DNA of 64,000 nt. It comes from Euptelea pleiosperma (Eukaryota > Streptophyta > Magnoliopsida > Ranunculales > Eupteleaceae). Position 1 is the stretch's first letter, and each line of letters starts with the position of its first letter. Where the stretch lies: NCBI GenBank assembly GCA_035048495.1, contig CM068544.1, forward strand, positions 46,215,893 to 46,279,892. Reading direction: 5' to 3'. A program made the translations under genes and the position numbers. Positions 22,864 through 34,519 of this stretch are shown here, in pieces. The notes beneath the pieces are model-generated. The model did no database searches. It had not been told where the DNA came from and worked only from the letters and a program-made list of their open reading frames with translations.

Positions 22864-23686
22864 TTAAGGGTCAGTTTGGAACTCATGAAAGTGGCAAATA
22901 AAACATGTGCACTCAAACTACATTTTCACAGGCGAATGTTTTCCACAGGCTCACATATTTTGTCATCTGGCGTAGGTTAATAATTTCTCGAAAAAATATT
23001 TGTTCACAATATAAGCCTGGAGTATGCAAATTTTATTTTCTCATCAGATAACAAAAAAGGCGAATCCTACATTCGGGTCCACACTTTTATAAGAAAAGTG
23101 AAATTAATCCAAACGTGGCGTGCAATTATTTTCCGATAGAAAAAATTTTCCGGATTGCGAATAGACCTAATTTTTCAATATTTTTAAGTAAAATCAAGAA
23201 CACCACGTGGAGGCAGTATAGTCATTTTACATTATACTCAGACCTGATAAAATAGACATGTTGTCCTATTAAATAAGGGTACGAAAATCAAGAGACCCAT
23301 TAAATGAAGACTACCTGGTGGTGTAACATGTGATCCAAGGCATCTGATTTGGGTGCACATGGGCTCAAACATATTGGCGTCAATCCGGATCAAACCGTGT
23401 AGAATACCGGGTTGAGTTGGAACCGGGGTTCTTGACCCCCTGCTACCAAAATAGGATCTTAAAGGTCTCGTATTGGTTTAGATATGGCCAGTGATATCTA
23501 ACCCTGCAACCCAAACACTGACAAACTTTGTAGGACTAAGCTCGTAAGTCGTAACAAGTGAAAATTTGGGCTGACTAAAGTCCATATGTTTAGTGGGCCT
23601 TAATGATAGGTCCAATTCAAAAAAGGGTTAGGCTCCAAAACCCATTGGTGGGTCTGTCGACTCAGACCAATGTGTCCAATTTTGGA
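22864..23686. other. Gene-free stretch
   Basis: AT-rich up to about 23200, then unremarkable sequence. No gene recognised. Confidence 0.4.
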
Positions 23687-24056
23687 GAGTAAAACTTCTG
23701 TGTGATGCTGTGACAGAAGCAAAATATGAGCCACGTGGCACATTCTTAGTGGAGAATGACCGTATGGATGTTTGGCCAGTCCCTCGGTGGACCTGTACCT
23801 AAAAAATCATGATTAGTGATTTTCAACCTTTGGATCTTTGCATCCAAATAATGTTCAAATTCCTACCGTTAATATCAACCCATGAAAATAACTTCAATTG
23901 AATCGCTTAGAAATCACTAATCAGGCTGATTTTTGGTTCACAGGTCCACCGAGGGACTGGCTAAAACATCCATACGGTCAGCATCCACTAAGAGTATGCC
24001 ACGTGGCTCTTATTGTGCATTGTGACTGTCACAACGCTGTGACAGAAGTTTTACTC
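23687..24056. mobile_element. MULE-like MITE, GAGTAAAACTT family, exact 9-bp TSD
   Basis: Starts GAGTAAAACTTCTG and ends CAGAAGTTTTACTC, both perfect. The 9-mer AATTTTGGA is repeated exactly at 23678-23686 and 24057-24065. Inner sequence carries GAGCCACGTGGCAC and the CAGGCTGATTTTTGGTT core. Confidence 0.85.
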
Positions 24057-24065
24057 AATTTTGGA

Positions 24066-25103
24066 TATTTGGTCCCCGTGAGTGGTGATCATATGGTCTG
24101 GGGTCCATATGGTGCCCAACTGCTGGCACATTTTGATTTGTGCTACACACCTAGGGCTGCTAAAATATAAAGGGTAATTCAAATATAATAAAATATTAGT
24201 GCAGCACCAATCAAAATATGTCAGCAATTTGGCACCACATGGACCGCGGACCATATGAGCACCACCCATTGAAGGGAAGGTTCATTCATAACTTGGGGAA
24301 GAGGTGAAATCTCGAAAACACCCCTGGTTAATAGTACGTTCCCCACTATTACCCTTAACAGTGACGGCCATTGTGGGGAGCCCTAGACATGTATATTTCC
24401 AATGGAGAGTGAAGACGCGCGGGGTATTTTAATATGGTGATTGGTGATTCATATCCGTTGGATTTAAGCATTTTTCCTCACGAGCTTTTAACCCATTTAT
24501 AGGCCTATTCGTTGGAAGCCCATGATTAAAAATTGATTAAGTCTAGTGGCTAGAAAGTCACTGATCTAGCTGATTTTGAGTGTGCAGGTCCATCAATGGG
24601 TGGGTCACACCTTCATGGTGTCAGTTCGCCCGAAAGAATGTTCCACGTGTTCTTATGAGGAAAGGATGTGTCAAAATTTTGAAACCGACGTCCGTGTCAA
24701 AAATGGAAACTAACACTATAAAAGTATAAATAAAAAAGTGGTGGGAACAAAAGCAAAATAAGGAATAAAAAATGTGACCAATGGTAGGATGGCAAAGCTA
24801 GAGAGGTAAGACACCTTTTCTAATTTTCTACTGTATGGTGGGGTCCCACACTGCCATAGTTGCAGATTTTGACTATCATCGACGAGTGTCCTTCAATTAC
24901 TGGGTACTTCTTCGACACCCATTTATCAAAATCATTCTGATCATCAATTGGTCTGTGTAATCGACACTTGGATTTTCTCATGCGGTTGGCAACATTGATT
25001 GACCGTCAACATTTTTGTGTGATTTTCAGAGTATGACCCACCCAAGAGGTGTACGGCCACACGATGGGATGATGGTCTCGTGGGCCATGTTGGGATCCCT
25101 CTT
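24066..25103. other. Gene-free stretch with a half MITE
   Basis: 24436-24660 keeps arms of a core-type MITE (TCTAGCTGATTTTGAGTGTGCAGG; GGTGTCAGTTCGCCCG) without a matching left terminus. The rest is unassigned. Confidence 0.4.
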
Positions 25104-25501
25104 GGGTCATGCTCCGTTGACAGCCCTAAAATGACAGGATTCTGTACAGGACACAATATATGCCACTTGGCACACTCTTGGAGGACTCTGACCGTATGGA
25201 TGTTTGGCCAACCCCTAGGTGGACCTGCAAACCCAAATTCAGTCTGATTAGTGATTTCAAGACGTTGGATTGGACTTATTTTCATGGGTTGATCTCAACT
25301 GTGGGCATTATAGCAGTATTTGAGGTACAACGATCCAACGCCTAGAAATCACTAATCAGGCTGAATGTTGAATTGTAGGTCCACCTAGGGATTGGCCAAA
25401 CATCCATACGGTCAGATTCCTCTTAAGAGTGTGCCATGTGGCACATATTTATGTCCTGCACAGAATCCTGTTATTTTTGGGCTGTCAACAGAGCCCGACC
25501 C
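25104..25501. mobile_element. MULE-like MITE, GGGTCGGGCTC family
   Basis: Left end GGGTCATGCTCCGTTGACAG; right end CTGTCAACAGAGCCCGACCC. The arms contain ACAGGATTCTGTACAGGAC and the shared core. Flanking 9-mers do not match, so one flank has probably been rearranged. Confidence 0.7.
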
Positions 25502-25594
25502 ATTTTATAACGCCGACACAACTTTTCTGGTAAGCATAAAAAGGAAAAGGAAAAAAGATCAGATAAAATAGTAATCTATATTGGCTTGGCTTAA

Positions 25595-25715
25595 ACCAGC
25601 CAATATGAGCCACGTGGCACATTCTTAAGAGGATACTAACCGTATGGATGTTTGGCCAATCACTAGGTGGTCGTACAAACTAAAAATTTACCTGATCAGT
25701 GATTTCTAAAAATGG
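25595..25715. repeat. Half of a core-type MITE
   Basis: GAGCCACGTGGCACATTC ... CGTATGGATGTTTGGCCAATC ... GATCAGTGATTTCTA is one arm only; the second arm is missing. Confidence 0.55.
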
Positions 25716-25779
25716 TTCAGATTATTATTTTTTAAATATTTTTCGGAAAAAACTTCCATAAGTTTAAAAATTGATTTTT

Positions 25780-26840
25780 TTTTCTTAAAATAACAGCTGT
25801 TATAACAAAAATAATTGTAGTTCTAATTCCAAGTTCTAACAGATATCCTGTTTTTTTTTTTTTTTTTTGGGCATCAAAACAGGAAAAAATATAACGGGGA
25901 CGCCGGAACAGGCTTCATACCTTGCTTAGCCACTGATTCAAGTGCGTGTCGCCAGTCCTGCGGAATCAACTTACTTGAGAAATTTGGCATCTCTACGACC
26001 ATCATCAGCGGCATGCACCTTGAGACGACAAGCTATAGGACAATGCTAACACCAAGGTTTAAAAGGAGCCGTTATAATTATATAACGCACTGGGGTTGTT
26101 ACTGTTTTTTTCCGTTATAACAGATTGTAAGGCACATGGACAAAAATGGGAAAATAACTGAAAATAACGACGGTGAAAATCAAATTTCAAATTTCAATAA
26201 AATTTATAACGGAAAATAACATAAAAACCGGACGTTATTTTAAATAATTGTTTTCAAAAAAATATCAGTCATTATTTTTTGGGCGTTAAAATGGTCCTTG
26301 TTACATCCGAAACAGATTATAACTTCTCTGTTATTTTTCGTTACAAATTTTACTGAAAAGTTAAAATTCAATTTTAAATTTTAATTTTAATTTTAGATCC
26401 GTTTTTCAATTATTTTCCCATTTTTGGTCATGTGTGTTACAATCCGTTATAACGGAAAAATCAGTAACACCCCCAATCCATTATAACGGACCTTTTTAAA
26501 ACTTGCATGAACTGCTTATAACGGCCCTTTTTAAACCTTGAATTTGAATTTTAGATTTTTTTTTTTTCATTATTTTCCCATTTTCGTCCTGTGCATTACA
26601 ATCCGTTATAACAGAAAAAACAGTAACACCCCCAATCTGTTATAACGGCCCCTTTTAAACCTTGCATGAACTGCTTGTAACGGATTATAACGACCCCTTT
26701 TAAACCTTGAATTTGAATTTTAGATATTTTTTCAGTTATTTTCCCGTTTTTGGTCCTGTGCATTACAATCCATTATAACGGAAAAAATTGGTAACGCCTC
26801 CAATCCGTTATAACGGTCCCTTTTAAACCTTGCATGATGC
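25780..26840. repeat. CCGTTATAACGG-family cluster with a tandemly repeated terminus
   Basis: A copy runs from CAAGGTTTAAAAGGAGCCGTTATAATT (about 26053) to TTATAACGGACCTTTTTAAAACTTG (about 26504). The right-hand 160 bp is then repeated: GCATGA(A/T)-type junctions recur at 26505, 26664 and 26832. Each unit has TTGAATTTGAATTTTAGAT, a TATTTTCCC segment, TGTGCATTACAATCC and ends CCCTTTTAAACCTTG. Non-coding. Confidence 0.6.
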
Positions 26841-27949
26841 CATGAACTGCTACTGCTTGGCCAGGTGAGCACCCGTAGGGATGATAGGGTGCCGCTCCAC
26901 GCTAGTACGCTACACTATCATTCAAAACTAGAAAATCAGTAAATTTGCAAAAAAAAAAACTTTTCTGGTTGGCTGGTTATATTGTTTAGGATTATTATTT
27001 TACAGTAGAGAGTCTAGAGACTAGAGAGAGAGAGAGAGAGTCCAATTTTAATAAGAGAGGGTGGAACTTTTTCTTGAGTTGCAGTGCCAACAAACACCAT
27101 TCCCAACCAATCAGAACCGGACCTTTAGCCTCTCTCTCTCTCGCGCAGAACACTCATCTCTCTCTCTCTCTACAAGGAGAAAGAGTTAACGAATTTGGAA
27201 TTTGGATTCATTTCTTCACGGTTGCTCGCTTTCTTTTCGGTCTCTTTTCTTTGTTGCTCTAACCTCAAGGAAAAGGAAGAAAGACCGGATCTTTCCGGCT
27301 TTTTTTTTTCTGCTTCGATTCTTCAGATTCTATCTGTCTTCTCAGTTTTTTCAACTGGGTTTCTGTTTTTTCGGCTTTTTGAGCTTTTCCTTTTCTTGAG
27401 TTTTTCATATCTTTGATTTTCTCAAGTTTTTTAATTTTATTTTTATTTTATTATTATCTGATTGGGGATTTTCAAGAGATTTGGAGTTGCAGAGAAAAAC
27501 GGATAAATCGTTTTTATAGGCTTCACCTCGTCAAATTTCTGGACCGTTTTGTTTTCTACTTATCGAAATTTCATCCGGGGTTTGCTCGTTTTGCTCTTTT
27601 GGTGGTTTCAGATCTGGTAGGCGGTTCTAGGGTTTATCTTTGCAGCAAGATCTGTTCTTTTACTGATTTTCCAGATTTTCTTCGATTTTGGAAAGATGGG
27701 TCTTTTTTAGATTCGTCGGTTTATGCTTATACGAAAAGGTATTCGGATTCCCTGCAAATGCTTCTTGATTTAATGCCTGTTTTCTCTTCGTGAAATCTCC
27801 ACCTCTGCATTTTCTCTCTGGGTTCTCTCTCCCTTGTTCTGTATTTCTTCTGCTGAATCAATTTGAAAGCTTGAAATAATTCTCCGGATTCGAATTGCGC
27901 AATTGTTGATCCCATAGGTATGTCCCCTGTTTCTGCTCTGTAATCCGAA
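26841..27949 (+). promoter_or_regulatory. Promoter and 5' leader region of the MYB gene
   Basis: Contains GA runs at about 27019-27041 and CT runs at about 27131-27171, followed by T-rich sequence up to the ATG. No clear TATA box is visible. GA/CT runs are frequent in plant 5' leaders. The leader may be long or contain an intron; the sequence alone does not decide. Confidence 0.35.
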
Positions 27950-29223
27950 ATGATGAAGTGGGGTAAGGAAATACTCCATCCGTCGTATCCTCCCAACTCG
28001 AATTGGTTGCTTGAAGACAGCAAGAGCCCGAAATGGACCCATGAGGAGAACAAGTTGTTTGAGAATGCTCTTGCAATCTACGATAGGGACACTCCCGATC
28101 GATGGCAGAAGGTGGCGGACATGATCCCAGGCAAGACCGTGAGGGACGTGATGAATCAGTATGAAGTATTGTTAGCTGATGTTAGCGACATAGAAGCAGG
28201 GCTGGTTCCAGATCCTGGTTACACCACCTCCTCTTTCACATTGGAGTGGGCGAACAATCGTGCGTTTGATGGGTTGAAACAATCTTTCGACTCTGCTGGA
28301 AAGAGATCTTGCTCGGGCAGGCCTTCTGATCAGGAACGGAAGAAAGGGGTCCCATGGTCAGAAGATGAGCACAGGTAATCTTCCTATATAATCATGTTTA
28401 TCTGTCTGAATTTGACTATCTGGCAGTGGTTATATGGCTAAAAATCTGGTTATTTCGAACTCCAATTAGTAGAATTAGTATGCCAGAGTTAAACCCTCAC
28501 TGGATGGTGTTTGCCATTTGAGACTTACAACTTAAAAGTAGTCATAATTTTGAATTAAGATGAATGGATTAGCTGATGGACACAATTTCACTGTGTTCAG
28601 CAGCCTCCAACTTGTTTATACTCCGGCGATCGATGTCGTTTTTTCTTTTTGGGCAATTCTATGGTTTTGGATATTTAATTTCTTCATGTAGTTGGTGACA
28701 TGGGTTTTGGATGATTAACTGCAGGTTGTTTCTGATGGGTCTTAAAAAGTATGGTAAAGGAGACTGGAGAAATATCTCCAGGAATTTTGTAATCTCTAGG
28801 ACCCCAACTCAAGTGGCTAGCCATGCTCAGAAGTACTTTATCAGGCAGCTTTCGGGAGGGAAAGATAAGAGGAGATCCAGCATCCATGATATAACAACTG
28901 TCAATCTCACAGACAATAGAACGCCTTCCCCAGAAAATAACAGACCTCCTTCTCTGGATCATTCTACAGTGCTTCCTCAGCAGCCTAATCCGAGTGGCAC
29001 ACCCAAAGCACTAAGTGATTGGAATCAGCCTCAAGACAGAACAACCATGGTTTTCAGCCCAGCACATGGGAACATGTTTGTGCCACCTCCTTATGGGATA
29101 ACTTCGTATGGGATGAAACTACAGGGGCAAAATCTGCATAGAGGTGCTCTTCATGGATCTCATATGGGACCCCACGGTACAGTGTTTCAGATGCAATCCT
29201 CACAATGCTACCCTCATGGATAA
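27950..29223 (+). CDS. DIVARICATA-like MYB transcription factor (two exons)
   Basis: Exons 27950-28374 and 28725-29223 join in frame (split AG|G codon, GT-AG) to give 307 residues. Two MYB/SANT repeats are visible: an N-terminal one at about 27-79 ([16 protein letters not shown] ... [13 protein letters not shown]) and a second at about 133-184 ([16 protein letters not shown] ... WRNISRNFV) ending in SHAQKYF at 174-180. This arrangement defines the DIVARICATA/1R-MYB group, nuclear DNA-binding proteins that recognise GATAAG-type I-box motifs and work in floral asymmetry, stress and other programmes. The C-terminus is Pro/Gln/Gly/His-rich (about 200-307). The start is the first of two adjacent ATGs (MMKWGKE). 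The intron falls inside the second repeat, as expected for this family. Which paralogue it is cannot be told here. Confidence 0.92.
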
Positions 29224-32030
29224 GGCAGTGGTGTTTTGAATTCTCAATGGATCGAAATGCCAAATCTTATTCTGTTCTGTTGGATTGCTCTTTTTGTGCT
29301 TTTTGTCATGTGAATATGTCGATGGATGCTCGAGGTAGTTCTGAGTCTCTCAACTTTCGGAGGAGATAGGATCATATTGTGCTTTGAAATTTCAAACTCT
29401 GAACTTTGAACTTCACTGAGGAAGATCCTAGAATTTGGTTTTTCCTTGTATTGAAGATTGTCGGTAGTTCTGATGTGGAATCTGAGGTTTTCTCCTTGGA
29501 TCATTGATGCTGTTTTGTGCTTGAAGATAATGGTGAGGACATCTAAACACATTCACAGTATTTCTGCTTGAACACATGAGAGTTGACTAGGAAACGGCCT
29601 TGTGGTGAAAGAGATGATTAGATAATGGCTCATCACATTAGTTGATCCCCAAGATAGTTAATCCGAGATAATATTTGATATACTTAAAAGCGATTTGCAT
29701 CGGCATGAAGAAATATTCAGCTTCCAAGTTCTCATGGTGAATGTGATGCCGTGTCAGTGAGATAGTCTTCTTGAAGTATGAAATGAAGGCAATGGTATGT
29801 TTCAGGCAGGATCTACTGTAGGCTGTTGATATGAAGAAGGGTTAGTAGATTGATGGTTTTATTTCCAAGTTGTTAGTCATAGTAGTTCTGAAACATCAAC
29901 AATTATATTCAATTTCAAACAAGAATGACTCATTGGAGTTCTGTATCACTTCCATTTACTTTGTGAATTTGATTATTCCTTGCTTATTCCCTATTCCTTG
30001 TGCAATTATTTGATTTGAAATGTTGGGTATCCATACAATTTGAAGGCCAAATTCAGAAAACTTTTAACATTTGAAGCTACACACCATGAAACCAAGAGCG
30101 AGGTAATAATTTGCTAATGAGTTTGAGGATTGGTTTGCAGTTTCAGATGGGACGTTGGTTCTACATATTTGGTAGGTATGGTTCAGCACGTGGAATCAGT
30201 TTGTGCACTTTTACAAGCATTCATTAGACTAAAGCCGAACCCAGTCGAATCGGACAGTAGTCCATTGCATTTGATGCTCAGTCCAAATTGGCTGAGTCAC
30301 ATAGCACTCTCTTTGATTTCCATACTTGTTTCTGATTGCTTACTTTTCTTTAGGCCTTTTTTTTTCTTACAATTCAAGATTTATTCCTTCAATATGGCCT
30401 AGTTGACTGAGCTTGACCACCAAACCTTAGTCGAGGCTGAGTCTACGATCCACTAACTTGAGCATCTCATGCTTCGATCCGTCTTTTCTTTTCTTTTTTT
30501 CTCTTTATTTTTTTTTTTTTCTGTTTTGTTTCTTCTTCTTACTTTTCTTCATGAGGAGGACATGCTAGGATGGAAGATCCTAAGTATACGTATTAATCCA
30601 TGTCAGATTACCATTGTAGCTTCTGTTTTTTGTTTTTAATCTTTTCTCTGGATCCCTTTTGCCGACCCCCAGATATTTCTCTTTTCGCAGATCCACTCAT
30701 CCATGGTGGCAAGACTGTTACTCAAGTCGCATCGTTGGTTTGTAATTCTTAAGCATGCCGTACCAACCAATTAAAGAAAAAAGGTCTTACTGTTCTTAAA
30801 ATCTCATGCTACATTGTGACACTGATTGTGGGAACAGAGGATCAACCTTTTCATTAATCCAAACCACATATTTGACTGTTTCTTAATCAAAGATTATATT
30901 TTTTTTGTACCTCTGAAATGGGTTTCAAGATTCTCTCCATGTGTGGGGTAAACTTAGAAGAATCTTCTTCCTAATCAAGTGCTGCATCGAACTAATGACT
31001 CGATTATCTATCTAATAAGACAAATTGCACTAATTTTTTAATTTTATTTTTGATTTCCATGTCACTCTCATGTTTGTCCAATCCATTTTTTTTTGCAACT
31101 TGGTTCAAGAACATCAACCATCTTTCCAACAGATGCGTCAGATTCTTAGAGAAGAATGAAAAAAATTTAGCATTTCAGTGGCACTACCCAACTATCCCAC
31201 TCACCATCTCCATTTACTGAATTCAATTGGTTCTTCAGGCCATGGGTAGATCAAAATCTCTAATGTTGGCATCCTTGTTGATATTATAATTTCACTAGCA
31301 CTTGTTGTTCTTATTTGAATTGTTTATTCCAGAAATGACAAATGAAATAAACAAATTTCGATTCCTATTGCGCCGTTGGTGTTGGATCGTGGGGTCATTT
31401 TTTTTTTTTTTTTCTTTTTGTAATTTATTTTGTTGTTGTTATGGTTGGTAGTTGATACTATGACATTGCTGTTGCTGCTGCAACTATCATGAAAAGCCTA
31501 GTGCCCACCCATGTCACTTGCATATATTATTTTCAGGTCCCACTCAATGTGGAAAGAATTCAAGGCAACATGAAAAAAAAATCATCATTCCTGTTAACTT
31601 TTCTTAGGTAAATGACAAAACTACCCACTTTCTTTATGAAAGGAGCAGCTTTCTGCAAGTTGCATAGGAAAGCACTTGACCACTTTATTCTAATTTTGAT
31701 CTACCCCTTAAGTGGATTAAGACCACATACATAGCTTCACAACTATACACTATTGGCTCTTCTTGTTTTTTTCCCCCTTTTTCTTAATATTATTCTGATT
31801 CTTCTCTCTTCATATTGCTTTCGGTGAACCATGCATCAGCTGTGTTTATAGAAGAAAAAAAAAATTAATGTTCTAGTGAGTGGCTCATGTGGCTCAAGTT
31901 TGGTGCTCCCCTAGTCTGGAACTCTTCGGAATAGAAATATCAATGGACTAATGTAGGGGTGTAATTTGGCCTGGGCCTTGGGCCTAAAAGCCAAGTTTGG
32001 GCCCAGCCCAAGGCCCTAAGGGTGGTTCAG
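29224..32030. other. Gene-free stretch after the MYB gene
   Basis: The first few hundred bases are probably MYB 3' UTR. Beyond that, poly(T) tracts (for example near 30505-30520 and 31399-31420) and AT-rich sequence, with no coding domain recognised. Confidence 0.4.
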
Positions 32031-32928
32031 TAGGGCTGGCAATGGAACGGGTCAACCCAAAAATCCGATCTGATAATTTCGGGTCCGGAACCACCTATAT
32101 TCTTATCAGATTGATACTGGGTCCGTGTATGTTGATCCAATTTCTTATCGGATTGGTACTGGATCAGGCATGTACTGATCCGGTACTGATCCGATATATA
32201 TATAATGGGTCGGGCTCAAGGGGCCCCCATCTTGGCGTACCCACGTAGAAGATGAATCAATGGCTGATTTTTGATGGGGATGATAACCTCACCATATAGA
32301 TCACCCCAACAAAAAATCAGCCCATTCTGAAATTTTTAACCCCATCAAATGTGGTTTTAAAGTTACATGGTAAAAATTGACAGTCCATAATGCTTCAGCT
32401 TCTAAACCAGTCTATGAATATCAGAATGATTTGAATTTTTGTGAGGATGATCTCCTCACCAAAAATCAGCCATTGATTCATCTTCTATGTGGGTACGCCA
32501 AGATGGGGGTCAAAAAAGGGGGTCAGAAATGGGGGTCCCTTGAGCCCGACCCATATAAAATTATATATGTTTATATAAATAATATTATTATATTACTGAA
32601 AATTGATATAATATGTGTTATATGTAATTATAAAAGATATTTTACCCTTCTATATGTATTTTTTTATATCGTTATTGTACACCACTTCAATTTTGAGTGG
32701 ATAAAATATTTAATTTAAATTATGTACTTATAAATTTTCTTTTTGATTTAGTGGATTGAACCATATCGCATTGGGTCCGGAACTCTAATCTATCTATCGG
32801 ATTGGTTCTGGATCATGATTATGTGATCCTATCTTTTATCAGATCGGATCCGGATCGGCATATTTTCTTATCGGATCAGGTCCGGGTTAGCACTGTTCCG
32901 ACTCGAACCTGATCCATTGCCAGCCCTA
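32031..32928. mobile_element. hAT-like non-autonomous element, exact 8-bp TSD
   Basis: Ends are TAGGGCTGGCAATGG and the inverse CCATTGCCAGCCCTA. The 8-mer TGGTTCAG is repeated exactly at 32023-32030 and 32929-32936. The interior repeats GATC(C/T)G phrases (TCGGATTGG, GGTCCGG) and has no transposase. A MULE-like MITE (32207-32552) lies inside it, so this element is the older of the two. Confidence 0.8.
32207..32552. mobile_element. MULE-like MITE nested in the hAT-like element
   Basis: Starts GGGTCGGGCTCAAGGGGCCC and ends GGGTCCCTTGAGCCCGACCC. Flanking 9-mers ATATATAAT (32198-32206) and ATATAAAAT (32553-32561) differ at one base. Arms of over 60 bp pair (CCCATCTTGGCGTACCCACG; GATGAATCAATGGCTGATTTTTG). 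It has the GGGTCGGGCTC ends but a different interior from the core-type members. Confidence 0.75.
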
Positions 32929-32936
32929 TGGTTCAG

Positions 32937-34519
32937 GCTTCAGATTCGGGCCGGACCCAACTGGAGATTGACACTGTAATTCAAATGCAGCACTTTGCGA
33001 TTATATTCCATGTTCGATCGTGTGCTTGCAATGAGTTGGAAGTAACTTCACTACTACCTAAGCCATCTCGTTTGTTGCTTACAAAAATAAAAAAACCCCA
33101 TCTCTTTCGTTAAGGCAAGTTTCTTAAAATCTACTTCAAAACCTCACTCCACGTCTGTTTTGCCCCCCAAATAATAACTATCTAAATAATAATTTTATGA
33201 AAAAATGGAAATTATCCAAATAATAATTTTATGAAAAGATTAAAATTTGTAACAACTAACAAGTCACAAATTTCTGAAAAAAGAAATAGAAATTGTAATC
33301 AAATTTTCTAATGAAGGAAATTGCATAAGTAACTAATAATTAACTAATTAAATATATTTTTTTAAAAGAAAAATTGAAATATGTAACAGCTAACAAGTAA
33401 CAAATTTTCAAAAATAAAAATAGAAAACAAATAAGTATTAATTAAAAATTAAGAAATTAACAAGTAAATTACTAGCTAACGGAGGAAAATAAAATTGCAC
33501 TAACTTGGTCACGACATAAATATTTCATGAAGATTACAATTTGGGCGTCACCTCACAAATATTGCACCCGTAATCCGCTAGAGCCGTGTGGCCTACACTT
33601 CGTACTCGGACAAAATTTGTGTTTATGCAAAATAACAATAATTTAAAAAACATTAAAAATTCAAATTAGGGAGTTGGAGCTTTGTAATTTCTTGCAAGAG
33701 TAGGCCTGAACTCTGAGCAGTAGTGGGAGACCAACATATGAGAGCTTCTATCCACCCTTCCATGGTCCCCCATAACCAAGCAACAACTGAAGCAGCTATC
33801 TCCTCTCCTACAGCTTTGACTCAACGGCAATGAAGTCTGACGCAAATCTTTATAAATAAACTAGAATTTAGAGAAGAGAACACAATAACAAGTATCAAAA
33901 TGTTGCTACCTTCGCATACCAAGCTGTCGTCACCCAACTGTGCTGTACAGGGAGGTGGATACATGCCAATGTGTCCCACCTAGGAGATGTCCAAGGAAAA
34001 ATTAGTCCGAACCATCTAATCCATAAACTTTTGTTAGGGTTGTTTGCCATTTCTCATCCTGACTGTCCAAAATGATGCGACAGATTGGGTGGTTCCACCA
34101 AGGGTGATCTCTAGATCCTCCTCCATATGGATCATGTGTATAGCACAGGTAAGGAGGATGGCCTCATGACATCTTGCTGATCTGCGAATTCCTCATAGTA
34201 TGAAGCTTTCCAGAGTTTTTGACAAGCCATGGACTGGAATAATATATATACACCAACACAAATAAATCTCCTGCAAGGTCTGCACATACCATGAATCACT
34301 TGGCAAGTTACTGTATACCTGTATATTTAAGTTATGACTAAGCACCAATGGACATGAGAATATGGTTAAATTATACAAACACAAACTTAAACACTGTGGC
34401 TGCAAGTAAGAACTCAAGGAAAGAGTTGAAAACGGGAGGGGGGGATTAATTTCTTGTCCTGCTTTTTAGTTCGAGGAGTTCGATATTTTGGCTACCCTTA
34501 GCAGTCAAAAGTACTCGGT
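32937..34519. other. Gene-free stretch downstream of the first GH3 gene
   Basis: 33120-33680 is AT-rich with repeated phrases (AACAACTAACAAGTCACAAATTT / AACAGCTAACAAGTAACAAATTT). 34190-34519 is probably the 3' UTR of the gene ending at 34520. No other gene. Confidence 0.4.

Noticed and set aside
27413..27793. A 126-codon frame just upstream of the MYB start
   Set aside because: It lies in T-rich leader sequence, is Phe/Leu/Ser-rich only because of that composition, and matches nothing I know.
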